A stretch of DNA of 25,577 nt from 73-13 sp035556395 (lineage in GTDB: Bacteria; Actinomycetota; Actinomycetes; Actinomycetales; Microbacteriaceae). The notes under the pieces were generated by a model that saw nothing but the letters and a program-made list of their open reading frames with translations, made no database searches and was not told the DNA's origin. Within the stretch, counting starts at the first letter, position 1. Every line of letters begins with the position of its first letter. Positions 7,524 to 15,916 of the stretch are shown here, one piece after another. A program made the translations under genes and the position numbers. The stretch covers positions 1 to 25,577 of the forward strand of contig DATMFB010000235.1 in the NCBI GenBank assembly GCA_035556395.1. Direction: 5' to 3'.

Positions 7524-8537
7524 TCAGGCCTTGAGCGCCCGGTACAGGTCCGCCCAGGTCTCCCGCGGCACGTCATACGGGGCGCTGAACGTGATCCGCT
7601 CGGCGAGGTCCCCGTAGCGTGCCCGCACCTGTGCGGCGACCTGCTCCGGCATGCCGATGCAGGCGAACTCGCGAAGCATCTCCTCGTCGACGATCCGCCC
7701 GATCTCGGCCCACTCCTGACGGCGGACGGCCGCGCTGAGCGCCTCGCCCTTCGCCTCCCAGCCGTGCACGGCGAGGACCGGCAGGTAGGACGGCGTCGAG
7801 CCGTAGAACGCGATCTGCTTGCCGACCGCGAGCGCCGCCGCTCGGATCTCGGCCTCGTCGCGGCCGAGTGCGACGAAGACGGGGAACGCGATCCCCGGAG
7901 TCGCGCGACCGGCGTTCTCGGCCCCGCGGCGCAGCGCCGGGAGCGTGACCTGGTCGACGTAGGCACGGGTCGTGAACGGGTGCGCGACGAGGCCGTCGGC
8001 GACCTCGCCCGTCGTCTCGGTCATCCGCTCCCCCACCGCCGCGAGCCAGATCGGCGGATTGCCGTGCGGGTTCGGACCGGGATCGAATACGGGGTTCATG
8101 AGCGTGTGCGTGTAGAACTCGCCGCGGAACGACGGGCGCTCGCCCGTCTCGAACGCGGCCCAGATGGCCTTGACCGCGTTCACGAACTCCTTCATCCGCG
8201 CAGCCGGACGACTCCACGGCATCGAGAACCGCTTCTCGATGTGCGGCTGGACCTGCGAGCCGAGACCGAGGATGAGGCGGCCGGCGGAGAGCTCCTGGAT
8301 GTCGTTCGCCGCCATCGCGACGGTCATCGGGTTCCGGGAGAACGCGACGGTGATGGCGCTGAACAGCTCGACGCGCTGCGTCGCCTCGGCCGCGAGCGTC
8401 AGCGAGACGAACGAGTCGTGCTTCGTCTCGGTGAGGATGACGCCGTCGGCCCCGAGCTCCTCGGCCTGGCGGGCGTGCGCGGCAGTGTTGAGGAGGCTCG
8501 CCGAGAGGTCCCCTCCGGCATCGATGGCGAAGGTCAT
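7524..8537 (-). CDS. LLM class F420-dependent oxidoreductase, TIGR03617-like
   Basis: This 337-residue bacterial-luciferase-like (beta/alpha)8 oxidoreductase opens with MTFAIDAGGDLSASLLNTA and has the LLM landmarks LGADGVILTETKHDSF, AVAFSRNPMT-type beta-3 segment, SAGRLILGLGSQVQPHIEKR and FDPGPNPHG followed by PPIWLAAVG. The GEVADGLVAHPFTT segment matches the TIGR03617 group as I recall it. Members use coenzyme F420 or flavin; F420 is likely in an actinobacterium. ATG 8537 is preceded by GGAAG (8547-8551). It is a single gene, divergent from the gamma-carbonic-anhydrase-like gene across only 30 nt. The substrate is unknown. The fold is certain; cofactor choice is by family. Confidence 0.87.
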   Translation of the reverse strand: MTFAIDAGGDLSASLLNTAAHARQAEELGADGVILTETKHDSFVSLTLAAEATQRVELFSAITVAFSRNPMTVAMAANDIQELSAGRLILGLGSQVQPHIEKRFSMPWSRPAARMKEFVNAVKAIWAAFETGERPSFRGEFYTHTLMNPVFDPGPNPHGNPPIWLAAVGERMTETTGEVADGLVAHPFTTRAYVDQVTLPALRRGAENAGRATPGIAFPVFVALGRDEAEIRAAALAVGKQIAFYGSTPSYLPVLAVHGWEAKGEALSAAVRRQEWAEIGRIVDEEMLREFACIGMPEQVAAQVRARYGDLAERITFSAPYDVPRETWADLYRALKA

Positions 8538-8554
8538 GCGCCCAGTCTTCCAGC

Positions 8555-8560
8555 TAGCCT
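8555..8560 (+). promoter_or_regulatory. -10 element of leaderless gamma-CA-like gene
   Basis: TAGCCT ends 7 nt before the A of ATG 8568, and no ribosome site is present. That spacing puts the transcript start on the start codon itself, the known arrangement of leaderless actinobacterial mRNAs. Confidence 0.5.
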
Positions 8561-8567
8561 CGGATGC

Positions 8568-9086
8568 ATGGCTCTCATCGTGGAATTCGACGGCAAGACC
8601 CCTCGAATCGACCCGACCGCTTGGATCGCGCCGAACGCGACGCTCATCGGCGACGTGACGATCGGCCCGCGCGCGTCCGTCTGGTACGGCGCCGTGCTGC
8701 GCGGCGACATGGACCGGATCGTGATCGGCGCCGGCTCGAACCTGCAGGACAACGTCGTCGTGCACACCGACTGGGGCGTCCCGTCGATCGTCGGCGAGAA
8801 CGTCGGCGTCGGCCACGCGGCGATCATCCACGGCACGACCATCGGCGACGGCTGCCTCATCGGCATGGGCGCGAAGCTGCTCAACAACTCCGTCATCGGG
8901 GACGGCGCGTTCGTCGCGGCCGGCGCGCTCGTGCTCGAGGGCCAGGAGATCCCCGCCCGCCACGTCGCGATGGGCGTGCCGGCGAAGGATCGGGGCGAGA
9001 TGGAGTCCGCGATGGCCGAGCGCGTGCGCACCAACGCGTTCAACTACCAGGAGCTGTCGGCGAGGTACCGCGACGCGGGGCTCTAG
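8568..9086 (+). CDS. Gamma-carbonic-anhydrase-like hexapeptide-repeat protein
   Basis: This 172-residue left-handed beta-helix protein has hexapeptide repeats from about residue 12 to 140 (IDPTAWIAPNATLIGDV, VIGAGSNLQDNVVVHTD, IGDGCLIGMGAKLLNNSVIG). His66 (VVVHTD), His83 (GVGHAAI) and His88 (IIHG) have the spacing of the zinc triad of gamma-class carbonic anhydrases. A C-terminal helix follows (ERVRTNAFNYQELSARYRD). Relatives include CaiE, YrdA and PaaY; many show little or no carbonic anhydrase activity and some are thioesterases, so the activity is open. ATG 8568 is chosen because it sits 7 nt after a TAGCCT -10 element. The ATG at 8564 is in another frame. The stop shares CTAG with the stop of the convergent ftsY. 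Confidence 0.88.
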   Translation: MALIVEFDGKTPRIDPTAWIAPNATLIGDVTIGPRASVWYGAVLRGDMDRIVIGAGSNLQDNVVVHTDWGVPSIVGENVGVGHAAIIHGTTIGDGCLIGMGAKLLNNSVIGDGAFVAAGALVLEGQEIPARHVAMGVPAKDRGEMESAMAERVRTNAFNYQELSARYRDAGL

Positions 9087-9961
9087 TCCAGCAGCTGACC
9101 GACGAACGAGACGGGGTTGAAGCCGTTCAGGTCGCCGATGCCCTCGCCCGTCCCGACGAGCTTGACCGGGATGCCCGTGCGCTCCTGGACCGCGAAGACG
9201 AAGCCGCCCTTGGCGGAGCCGTCGAGCTTGGTGAGGACGAGGCCCGTGATGCCGGCCGCCTCGATGAACGCCTGCGCCTGCGCGAGGCCGTTCTGCCCCG
9301 TCGTCGCGTCGAGGACGAGGAGGACCTCGGCGATCCCGTTCTCCTCGCCCAGGGCCTTCTCGATCGACCGGCGGATCTTCGACAGCTCGTCCATGAGCCC
9401 GGCCTTCGTCTGCAGCCGGCCGGCCGTGTCGATGATCGCGATGTCGACCGCGTGCTGGCGGGCGAACTCGATCGTCTGGTAGGCGACCGACGCGGGGTCC
9501 TGGCCCTCGTGCTGCGGGCGCACCAGCCGCGCGCCCGCGCGCTCGGCCCACGTCGCGACCTGGTCGACGGCCGCGGCGCGGAACGTGTCGGCGGCGCCGA
9601 TGACGACGCTGCGCCCGCGGTCGCCGATGAACTTGGCGAGCTTGCCGATCGTCGTCGTCTTGCCGACCCCATTGACCCCGACGACGAGGACGACGGCGGG
9701 GCGCGCGGAGAGCGTCAGCGTCGGATCGAGCCGGGAGAGCCGCTCCTCGAGGATCTCGCGGAGCTGGCGCTGGAGGTCTTTCGGGTCGGTCGTGCGGTAG
9801 CGCTCGACCTGCGCGCGCAGCTCCTCGATGACCTGCTCGGTGAGGTCCGGGCCGAAATCCGCCGTGTAGAGCGCCGTCTCGAGGTCGTCCCAGGTGTCGT
9901 CGTCGATCGTCGGCTTGGCGAACATGCCGCGGAGGGCGCCGCCGAGGGACCAGGAAGCCAT
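9083..9961 (-). CDS. ftsY: Signal recognition particle receptor FtsY
   Basis: FtsY is the SRP receptor GTPase that docks ribosome-nascent chains at the membrane translocon. The N domain (about 10-85, helical, TWDDLETALYTADFG) is followed by the G domain with GVNGVGKT at 95-102, DTFRAAAVDQ at 125-134, DTAGR at 178-182 and TKLDGSAKGG from 244. It ends in the family pattern GEGIGDLNGFNPVSFV. At 292 residues it lacks the long acidic A domain of E. coli FtsY, as in many actinobacteria; membrane contact would be through the first helix (MASWSLGGALRGMF). ATG 9961 lies 6 nt after TACCCT, with no proper ribosome site, so it is probably leaderless. It lies downstream of smc as usual, but with a molybdoenzyme gene between. 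Confidence 0.97.
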   Translation of the reverse strand: MASWSLGGALRGMFAKPTIDDDTWDDLETALYTADFGPDLTEQVIEELRAQVERYRTTDPKDLQRQLREILEERLSRLDPTLTLSARPAVVLVVGVNGVGKTTTIGKLAKFIGDRGRSVVIGAADTFRAAAVDQVATWAERAGARLVRPQHEGQDPASVAYQTIEFARQHAVDIAIIDTAGRLQTKAGLMDELSKIRRSIEKALGEENGIAEVLLVLDATTGQNGLAQAQAFIEAAGITGLVLTKLDGSAKGGFVFAVQERTGIPVKLVGTGEGIGDLNGFNPVSFVGQLLD

Positions 9962-9967
9962 GCCTCG

Positions 9968-9973
9968 AGGGTA
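9968..9973 (-). promoter_or_regulatory. -10 element of leaderless ftsY
   Basis: Minus-strand TACCCT ends 6 nt before the ftsY ATG. The local string ATACCCTCGA, then GGC and ATG, nearly repeats the sequence in front of smc. Confidence 0.5.
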
Positions 9974-9981
9974 TTCGCTCG

Positions 9982-11562
9982 TCAGTCCTCGACGCGCACG
10001 CTGAACGAGTGATACCCGGTCGCGCCATCCGGCAGCACGCTGCTCGGCGTGCCCGTCTGGACCTCGCCGTCCGCGCCGATCGCCCGGACCGCGAGCGTGT
10101 GCACGCCGGGCGGCGCGTCCCACGCGAAGCGCCACTGCACCCAGGTGTCGATGCCGATCGCCTCGGCGAGCTCGGCCGGCAGCCACGGTCCTTGACCGAT
10201 GCGCACCTCGACGCGGGCGATCCCGACATGCTGGTGCCACGCGACGCCCGCGATCTGCGTCGGCCCGGCGGGCAGCGGGTTCCCGGGCCGCGGCACGTCG
10301 ATCCGGCTCTGCAGCTTGACGGGTCCGCGCGCCGCCCAGCCGCTCCGGGTCCAGTAGGCGGTCTTCTCGTCGAACCGGGTGAGCTCGAGGTCGGTGACCC
10401 ACTTCGTGGCCGAGACGTAGCCGTAGAGCCCCGGCACGACCATCCGCACGGGTGCGCCGTGCTCGGGCGGCAGCGGGACGCCGTTCATCGCGACGGCGAG
10501 GATCGCCGAGCGGTCAGGCTCGAGCAGGACGTCGAGCGGGGTGCTCGCCGTCCAGCCGTCGGCGCTCTGCGACAGCACCATGTCCGCCTCGGGCTGCGGA
10601 CCGGCGCGCTCCAGGAGCGGCCGGAGGCGGGTGCCGAGCCAGCGGGCGTTGCCCGTGTACGGACCGCCCACCGGGTTCGAGACGCACATGAGCGTTACGT
10701 CGAACTCCTCGAACTCGAGCTCCATGAGCTCGTCCCAGCCGAGCTCGACCTCGCGCTCGGCCCGGCCGTGGATGCGCAGTCGCCAGTCCTCCGGCGCGAT
10801 CGTCGGCACGACGAATGCGGTGTCGACCCGATAGAAGTCCGCGACCGGTGTCACGACCGGCGCGAGGCCGGGGATGCCGAGCTCCGCGGCAGCCGGGATC
10901 GCCGGAGCCGGACGGGCGGCCACGGGCAGCCGGAGCGCCGACGCGACGGCGGATCGCGCGCGCACCAGGCCGCTCATCGCCGCTCCCCCGGCGGCGGCGA
11001 GCGCGCCCGCGATGGTCAGCCCGCCCGCCCAGGCGAGGAAGGTGCGACGACCCAGCTGGGGACCCGCGGGCGCCGCCAGGGCATCCGTGTCCTCGACCGG
11101 TGCCTCCGAAGCGACCCGTCGCCGGACCAGCCCGGCGCGCGGCAGCAGGCGGAATGCGACGATCGCGACCACGAGCCCGATGAGTCCCGGGATCGCGGAC
11201 GTCAGTGCGCCGCCCCTGGCGAACGCGGCGACCAGCCCCGCGACGCCGAGCAGCACGACGATGACGGTGCCCGCCGGCGGGCGCGAGCGCTCGAGGAAGC
11301 CCGCGAGCGCGCCGAGCGCGATGACGACGATCGCGATCGCGACGACGATCGCGACCTTGTCCCACTCGCCGAAGAGCTGGATGCCGAGCTCCGTCGCCCA
11401 GGTGGGCGCGATGTCCACGAGCACCCCGGCGACGGCGGCGACCGGACTCGCGTGCGGCGGGATGAGTCCGGCCGCGAGCTCCCCTGCACCGAGGCCGGCG
11501 ACGACCGCGGCGATACCGCGCAGCACTGCTGCGCCGTTCCTCGGGCTGCTGTCGCCGACCAT
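9982..11562 (-). CDS. Membrane-anchored sulfite-oxidase-family molybdopterin oxidoreductase
   Basis: This 526-residue protein has three parts. Residues 1-140 hold about four or five membrane spans (for example 69-90, 98-115 and 122-140). A twin-arginine-like motif follows at 171-178 (GRRTFLAW) with a hydrophobic run. From about 245 lies an oxidoreductase molybdopterin domain with the cofactor ligand Cys293 (TLMCVSNPVGG) and WLGTRL. The C-terminal third is a Mo-co dimerisation domain ending in GYHSFSVRVED. The catalytic part should face outside the membrane. ATG 11562 has GGAAG 7 nt upstream, and a TATCCT -10 element lies at 11586-11591. It lies between smc and ftsY, where it is not part of the conserved block. 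The family is firm; whether it oxidises sulfite or reduces oxidised methionine or other substrates cannot be told. Confidence 0.9.
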   Translation of the reverse strand: MVGDSSPRNGAAVLRGIAAVVAGLGAGELAAGLIPPHASPVAAVAGVLVDIAPTWATELGIQLFGEWDKVAIVVAIAIVVIALGALAGFLERSRPPAGTVIVVLLGVAGLVAAFARGGALTSAIPGLIGLVVAIVAFRLLPRAGLVRRRVASEAPVEDTDALAAPAGPQLGRRTFLAWAGGLTIAGALAAAGGAAMSGLVRARSAVASALRLPVAARPAPAIPAAAELGIPGLAPVVTPVADFYRVDTAFVVPTIAPEDWRLRIHGRAEREVELGWDELMELEFEEFDVTLMCVSNPVGGPYTGNARWLGTRLRPLLERAGPQPEADMVLSQSADGWTASTPLDVLLEPDRSAILAVAMNGVPLPPEHGAPVRMVVPGLYGYVSATKWVTDLELTRFDEKTAYWTRSGWAARGPVKLQSRIDVPRPGNPLPAGPTQIAGVAWHQHVGIARVEVRIGQGPWLPAELAEAIGIDTWVQWRFAWDAPPGVHTLAVRAIGADGEVQTGTPSSVLPDGATGYHSFSVRVED

Positions 11563-11585
11563 CCGCCAACTTCCGCGTCCGCGTC

Positions 11586-11591
11586 AGGATA
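11586..11591 (-). promoter_or_regulatory. Candidate -10 element of molybdoenzyme gene
   Basis: Minus-strand TATCCT lies in the 39-nt smc/molybdoenzyme gap, about 23 nt before the ATG. That leaves room for a short leader carrying GGAAG. Confidence 0.35.
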
Positions 11592-11601
11592 CGCCGCCCG
11601 G

Positions 11602-14600
11602 TCAGGCGCTCGCGCGCTCCTCGCGTTCTGCGACCCGCTGGCCGACGACCGCCGAGACGCCGTCCTGGCGCATGCTGACGCCGTACAGCGCGTCGGCGAT
11701 CTCCATCGTGCGCTTCTGGTGCGTGATGACGATGAGCTGGGAGTGCTCGCGGAGATCCTCCATGACCGTGAGCAGCCGGCCGAGGTTCGCGTCGTCGAGC
11801 GCGGCCTCGACCTCGTCCATGACGTAGAACGGCGACGGCCGGGCCTTGAAGATCGCGATGAGGAGCGCGACGGCCGCGAGCGAGCGCTCGCCGCCGGACA
11901 GCAGCGAGAGCCGCTCGATCTTCTTGCCGGCGGGCCGGACCGACACCTCGATGCCCGTCGTGAGCATGTCGTCGCTCGTCAGCGAGATGCTGCCGGTGCC
12001 GCCGGGGAAGAGGATTGGGAACACCTCGGCGAACGCGTTCTTCGTGTCCTCGAAGGCCGAGGCGAAGATGTCCTGCATCCGACCGTCGATCTCCTCGATG
12101 ATGCTGAGCAGGTCCTCGCGGGTCTTCTGCAGGTCGACGAGCTGCTCCTGGAGGAACTTGTGGCGCTGCTCGAGCGCCTCGAACTCCTCGAGCGCGAGCG
12201 GGTTGACCCGGCCGAGCTGCGCGAGCCGGCGTTCGGCCGCCGCGAGGCGAGCCTGCTCGGCGGCGCGATCGAACGGCTCCCCCTCGGCCTGCGGCCCGTA
12301 CTCGGCGACGAGCACATCGGCTTCGAGGCCGAGCTCCTCGGCCGTGCGCTCGATCAGGGATGAGAGGTGCAGCTTCTTCTCGTAGACCTGCATCTCGAGC
12401 CCGTGGACGGACTCCGCCGCGCTCGTGAGGCGCGCGCGCAGCTGGCCCTCCTGTCCGCGCAGCGCGAGGAGCTCCTCGGTCTGCTTCGAGCGCTCCGCCT
12501 CTCGGGCCGCGAACTCGACCCGCGCCTCCGCGACCGAGCGGTCGAGGGACTCCAGCACGGCGGGGATGCGGTCGGCGACCTCGCGCGCCGCCTCGAGCTG
12601 GTGGCGGCGCAGCACGGCGACGCGCGCCGCGTCCTCGGCCGCCGCGCGCTCCCTGCCCAGCTGCGCCTCGAGCTCGTCGGCCCGGCCGCGCTCCGCTCGG
12701 ACGCGCTCGCGAACCGTCTCGAGGGCGATCCGCGCGTCCATCTCGACCGCGCGCCTCGCCTCGAGGTCGGCGAGCATCGCATCGCGCTGGGAGGCGTCGA
12801 GCATCGGGCGCGGCTTCGCGACGAACGACGCGTGGTCGGCCGCTGCACGCTCGACCTCCGCCTCGGCGAGCAGGGCGGCCGCCGCCGCGTCGGCGAGGGC
12901 GCCCGCGAAGCGGTCCCGCTCCGCCTCCGCGGCCTCCGCCTGCTTGCGGAGCGCGCCGAGCCGCTCGGAGCGGGCGGCGACGAGCGAGTCGTGCTCGCGG
13001 AGCCGGCCGAGGGCCGCCTGCGCAGCGGAACGCGCGGCATCGAGCGCGCGGCGCGCATCCTCGATCGCGCCGGCGGTGCGCTCGATCTCGGTCGTCACCT
13101 CGGAGAGCCGCGTCTGCGCCGCATCGCGTTCGCTCAGGAGCTCGAGCCGGGACCGCTTCGCCCCCGTCCCGCCGCGCAGCACGAGCGGCGACTCGACGTC
13201 GCCGCCCTGGGTCACCTCGGAGCCGGACAGGAGCGCGAGGACGCCGGGGGGGGCCGACTCGACGTGCGGGACGGGGGCACCCGCCACCGCCTTCGGTCGG
13301 GCGACGACGACCTCGACGCGGCCGAGGTCATGCTCGCGCGCGTGGGCGACGGCCGTGCGGGCCGCGGCGAGATCCTCGGCGAGCACGGCATCGGCGAGCG
13401 AGCCGAGCGCGGCGGCGATGCCGGCCTCCCAGCCCGGCTCCACCTTGACGTGGTCGGCAACGAGACCGAGCACGCCGGGCAGCGCCGCGGCGACGAGGGC
13501 GGCGGAGCCGTCCCGCCCGTCGAGCGCGCTGGTGAGCGCGGATGCGCGGGCCGCGAGCGCATCGCGTTCGCGCTCGTCCGTGTGCTGGGCGTCGCGCAGC
13601 GCGTCGAGCTCGCCAGCGAGCCGAGTGACCTCGTCCTCGGCCAGGCGATACGCCGCCTCGAGCTCGGACTGGTCGACCGTGCCGGCCGCACCGCCCTCGG
13701 CCTCCGCCTCGCCGAGCGCCGCCGCGGCCTCGACCCGGCGCTCCTCGGCCGCGGCGATCGCGTTCTCCTGCCGCAGCTGGTCGCCGCGCGCCGCCGCGAG
13801 CTTCGACCGCGCGACATCGAGCCGGGCGGCGAGGCCCGCGAGCTCGAGATCGTGGCGCGACACCAAGGCGGACTGGGCGGCGATCTCCTCGTCGAGCGCA
13901 TCGAGCACCGCCCTCGCGAGCGCGGTGCCGCTCGCGGCGGCGCCGACCGTCTGCTCGGCCGTGGCCACCTCCGCGGTCAGCCGCTGCGCCTCCGCCCTCG
14001 CCGCGGCGACGGCGTCCGGTGAGATCGTGACGCCGACCGCCTCCGGGACCTGCGCGAGCAGGGTGACCCGCTGGACCGCGAGGGTCGACAGGCTGCGCAG
14101 CCGCTCCTGGACGCTCTCGAGCGAGTGGGCGATGCTCCGCGCCTCGTCGACACGCGGCCCGATCTGGTCCGCCTCGAGCCGCTTGGCGCGCAGCGCCGCC
14201 TGGTCGAGCTGCTCCTGGAGCACGATCCGCTCCGTCTTGCGCTCGTGCTCGCTCCGGGCGACGTCGGCGATCTCGGCGCGGAGGGCGACGATCTCGTCGG
14301 CGAGGAGCCGCGCGCGCGCCTCCCGGACCTCCGCCTGGATCTCGGCGGCCTGCTTGGCGACCTCGGCCTGCTGCCCGAGCGGGCGCAGCTGGCGGCGCAG
14401 CTCACCGGCGAGATCGGAGAGGCGGGTGAGATTCGCCTGCATCGCGTCGAGCTTGCGGAGCGTCTTCTCCTTGCGGCGACGGTGCTTGAGGATGCCGGCG
14501 GCCTCCTCGATGAATCCGCGGCGCTCCTCGGCGCTCGCGTGCAGCACCTGGTCGAGCTGCCCCTGTCCGACGATGACGTGCATCTCGCGGCCGAGACCCG

Positions 14601-14991
14601 AGTCGCTCAGCAGCTCCTGCACGTCGAGGAGCCGGCAGCCCTCGCCGTTGATCGCGTACTCGCTCCCGCCGTTGCGGAAGAGCGTCCGCGAGATCGTCAC
14701 CTCGCTGTACTCGATCGGCAGCGCACCGTCGGCGTTGTCGATCGTCAGCAGCACCTCCGCGCGGCCGAGCGGCGAGCGCGTCGACGTGCCCGCGAAGATG
14801 ACGTCCTCCATCTTCCCGCCGCGCAGCGTCTTCGCGCCCTGCTCGCCCATGACCCAGGCGAGGGCGTCGACTACGTTCGACTTGCCGGAGCCGTTCGGCC
14901 CGACGACGCAGGTGACGCCCGGCTCGAACTGGAACGTCGTCGGCTGGGCGAACGACTTGAAGCCCTTGATCGTCAGGGTCTTCAGGTACAT
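11602..14991 (-). CDS. smc: Chromosome segregation ATPase SMC
   Basis: SMC condenses and aligns chromosome arms with ScpA/ScpB. This 1129-residue protein has the ATP-binding head split at both ends: Walker A GPNGSGKS at 31-38 with DALAWVMGEQG after it, and at the C-terminus signature LSGGERS from 1031, Walker B FYVMDEVEAALDD at about 1055-1067, and ITHQKRTME. Between them are two long Ala/Glu/Arg-rich coiled coils around a hinge (about 490-600, PGVLGLVADHVKVEPGWE). It is slightly shorter than the usual 1150-1200 residues. ATG 14991 lies 7 nt after TACCCT, with no ribosome site. An eight-base G run (13246-13253 on the plus strand) lies in the gene but the frame is intact. Confidence 0.97.
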   Translation of the reverse strand: MYLKTLTIKGFKSFAQPTTFQFEPGVTCVVGPNGSGKSNVVDALAWVMGEQGAKTLRGGKMEDVIFAGTSTRSPLGRAEVLLTIDNADGALPIEYSEVTISRTLFRNGGSEYAINGEGCRLLDVQELLSDSGLGREMHVIVGQGQLDQVLHASAEERRGFIEEAAGILKHRRRKEKTLRKLDAMQANLTRLSDLAGELRRQLRPLGQQAEVAKQAAEIQAEVREARARLLADEIVALRAEIADVARSEHERKTERIVLQEQLDQAALRAKRLEADQIGPRVDEARSIAHSLESVQERLRSLSTLAVQRVTLLAQVPEAVGVTISPDAVAAARAEAQRLTAEVATAEQTVGAAASGTALARAVLDALDEEIAAQSALVSRHDLELAGLAARLDVARSKLAAARGDQLRQENAIAAAEERRVEAAAALGEAEAEGGAAGTVDQSELEAAYRLAEDEVTRLAGELDALRDAQHTDERERDALAARASALTSALDGRDGSAALVAAALPGVLGLVADHVKVEPGWEAGIAAALGSLADAVLAEDLAAARTAVAHAREHDLGRVEVVVARPKAVAGAPVPHVESAPPGVLALLSGSEVTQGGDVESPLVLRGGTGAKRSRLELLSERDAAQTRLSEVTTEIERTAGAIEDARRALDAARSAAQAALGRLREHDSLVAARSERLGALRKQAEAAEAERDRFAGALADAAAAALLAEAEVERAAADHASFVAKPRPMLDASQRDAMLADLEARRAVEMDARIALETVRERVRAERGRADELEAQLGRERAAAEDAARVAVLRRHQLEAAREVADRIPAVLESLDRSVAEARVEFAAREAERSKQTEELLALRGQEGQLRARLTSAAESVHGLEMQVYEKKLHLSSLIERTAEELGLEADVLVAEYGPQAEGEPFDRAAEQARLAAAERRLAQLGRVNPLALEEFEALEQRHKFLQEQLVDLQKTREDLLSIIEEIDGRMQDIFASAFEDTKNAFAEVFPILFPGGTGSISLTSDDMLTTGIEVSVRPAGKKIERLSLLSGGERSLAAVALLIAIFKARPSPFYVMDEVEAALDDANLGRLLTVMEDLREHSQLIVITHQKRTMEIADALYGVSMRQDGVSAVVGQRVAEREERASA

Positions 14992-14998
14992 GGCTTCG

Positions 14999-15004
14999 AG
15001 GGTA
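14999..15004 (-). promoter_or_regulatory. -10 element of leaderless smc
   Basis: Minus-strand TACCCT ends 7 nt before the smc ATG. The string ATACCCTCGAAGCC, then ATG, parallels that of ftsY, and there is no Shine-Dalgarno sequence. Confidence 0.5.
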
Positions 15005-15086
15005 TCCGCGTACCCGGCCGTGGCCCGGACGCTCTGCGGTGCGGAACCCTCACGCTTTGGTCGAGACTCCTAGCGGCAACGGCACG

Positions 15087-15154
15087 CTGAGAGCACATTC
15101 GTCCGGCGTGAGCCTCGAACTCGGCGCTCAGGATCGAGGAACGTGCTCTATCAG
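15087..15154 (-). terminator. Two-stem structure after the beta-helix gene
   Basis: CTGAGAGCAC (15087-15096) pairs with GTGCTCTATCAG (15143-15154), leaving a 2-nt bulge. Inside, CCTCGA (15113-15118) pairs with TCGAGG (15134-15139). The outer arm includes the stop codon of the beta-helix gene. It could end that transcript before smc. The rest of the 159-nt gap (14992-15150) holds the smc promoter and nothing else that I recognise. Confidence 0.35.
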
Positions 15155-15513
15155 CGCTTGACGAGGCGCGTGTCGCGGCCGATCGTCTCGGCGGGGCGCA
15201 CGACGACGCCCGGGGCGACCTGGGCGCGGGAGCCGATCCTCGCGTTGTGGCCGACCGAGGCCTGGCGACCCACCCGGGCGCCGGCACCGACGACGGCGAA
15301 CGCGTCGACCGCCGCGTCCTCCTCGATCCACGCGCCCTCGTAGACCTGGACGCCGACCGCGACGTGCGCGCCGGCCTCGACATAGGCGCCGCGGCTGACG
15401 AGTGCGGTGGGGTGGACGTCCGCACCGACCGCGACGAAGCCACGGCCGTTCGCGTGCCGACGGTACTTGGTGACGCTGCCGTCCTCGCGTTCGACCTCGA
15501 TCAACGTGCTCAT
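15151..15513 (-). CDS. Small left-handed beta-helix (hexapeptide repeat) protein
   Basis: This 120-residue protein starts at ATG 15513 with GGAGG (CCTCC on the plus strand at 15521-15525) 7 nt upstream; longer readings toward 15687 lack support. A short charged N-terminal strand pair (STLIEVEREDGSVTKYRRH) precedes about six imperfect hexapeptide coils: GADVHPTALVSRGAYVEAG, then VAVGVQVYEGAWIEED, then ARVGRQASVGHNARIGS. There is no transferase or catalytic domain attached, and no full His triad of a gamma-carbonic anhydrase. It may be a structural or assembly protein. I do not recognise a named family. It sits between chorismate mutase and smc. Confidence 0.75.
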   Translation of the reverse strand: MSTLIEVEREDGSVTKYRRHANGRGFVAVGADVHPTALVSRGAYVEAGAHVAVGVQVYEGAWIEEDAAVDAFAVVGAGARVGRQASVGHNARIGSRAQVAPGVVVRPAETIGRDTRLVKR

Positions 15514-15604
15514 GGGGAAACCTCCGACCGGCGTTCGGGAAATCGCCGACGGAGTATCCAACCGGATGCACCTGAACGGCATTCCCAGCAGGCGACGAGC
15601 CGCA

Positions 15605-15910
15605 CTACTCGGTCGATGCGCGGTGGTGGTCGAGCTCCAGATCGATGAACCCCGCGATGAGCGCGCGGTAGGCACGCTCGACGACATCGGGCGAGGCTCC
15701 CGCCGCTTCGGCCAGTGCTCGCACCTTGGCGACGACCTGCTCGACGCGCTGCGGCGCGCGAACGGCCTGCTCGTCCGCCTTCATCGCCCCGGCCACGACC
15801 ACCCAGCGCTGCCGCTGCGCGATCAGCGACACGATCTCGCGATCGAGCGCGTCGATCTGCTGCCGCACTTCATCAAGAGAGACCGCGTCGCTCTCCCCGT
15901 CGATGCTCAC
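15605..15910 (-). CDS. Chorismate mutase, AroQ class
   Basis: This 101-residue all-helical AroQ-type mutase converts chorismate to prephenate for Phe and Tyr. Conserved charged residues align with those of E. coli AroQ when shifted by five: Arg16, Arg33, Lys44 and Glu57 (VRQQIDALDREIVSLIAQRQ, then VAGAMKADEQAVRAPQRVEQ). The length is that of free-standing monofunctional enzymes. The start is GTG 15910, chosen because TATCCT lies 6 nt before it; a longer in-frame reading to 15940 would run through that promoter. The YRALIAGFIDLELDHH tail is like actinobacterial members. An isochorismate-pyruvate-lyase-type role cannot be excluded. It has no aromatic biosynthesis partner nearby. Confidence 0.85.
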   Translation of the reverse strand: MSIDGESDAVSLDEVRQQIDALDREIVSLIAQRQRWVVVAGAMKADEQAVRAPQRVEQVVAKVRALAEAAGASPDVVERAYRALIAGFIDLELDHHRASTE

Positions 15911-15916
15911 CGTTGC

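Noticed and set aside
10009..12363. Very long plus-strand open frame opposite the molybdoenzyme and smc genes
   Set aside because: Its protein is Arg/Asp/Glu-rich low-complexity sequence without motifs, as expected for the antisense of high-GC genes; the minus strand carries recognised families.
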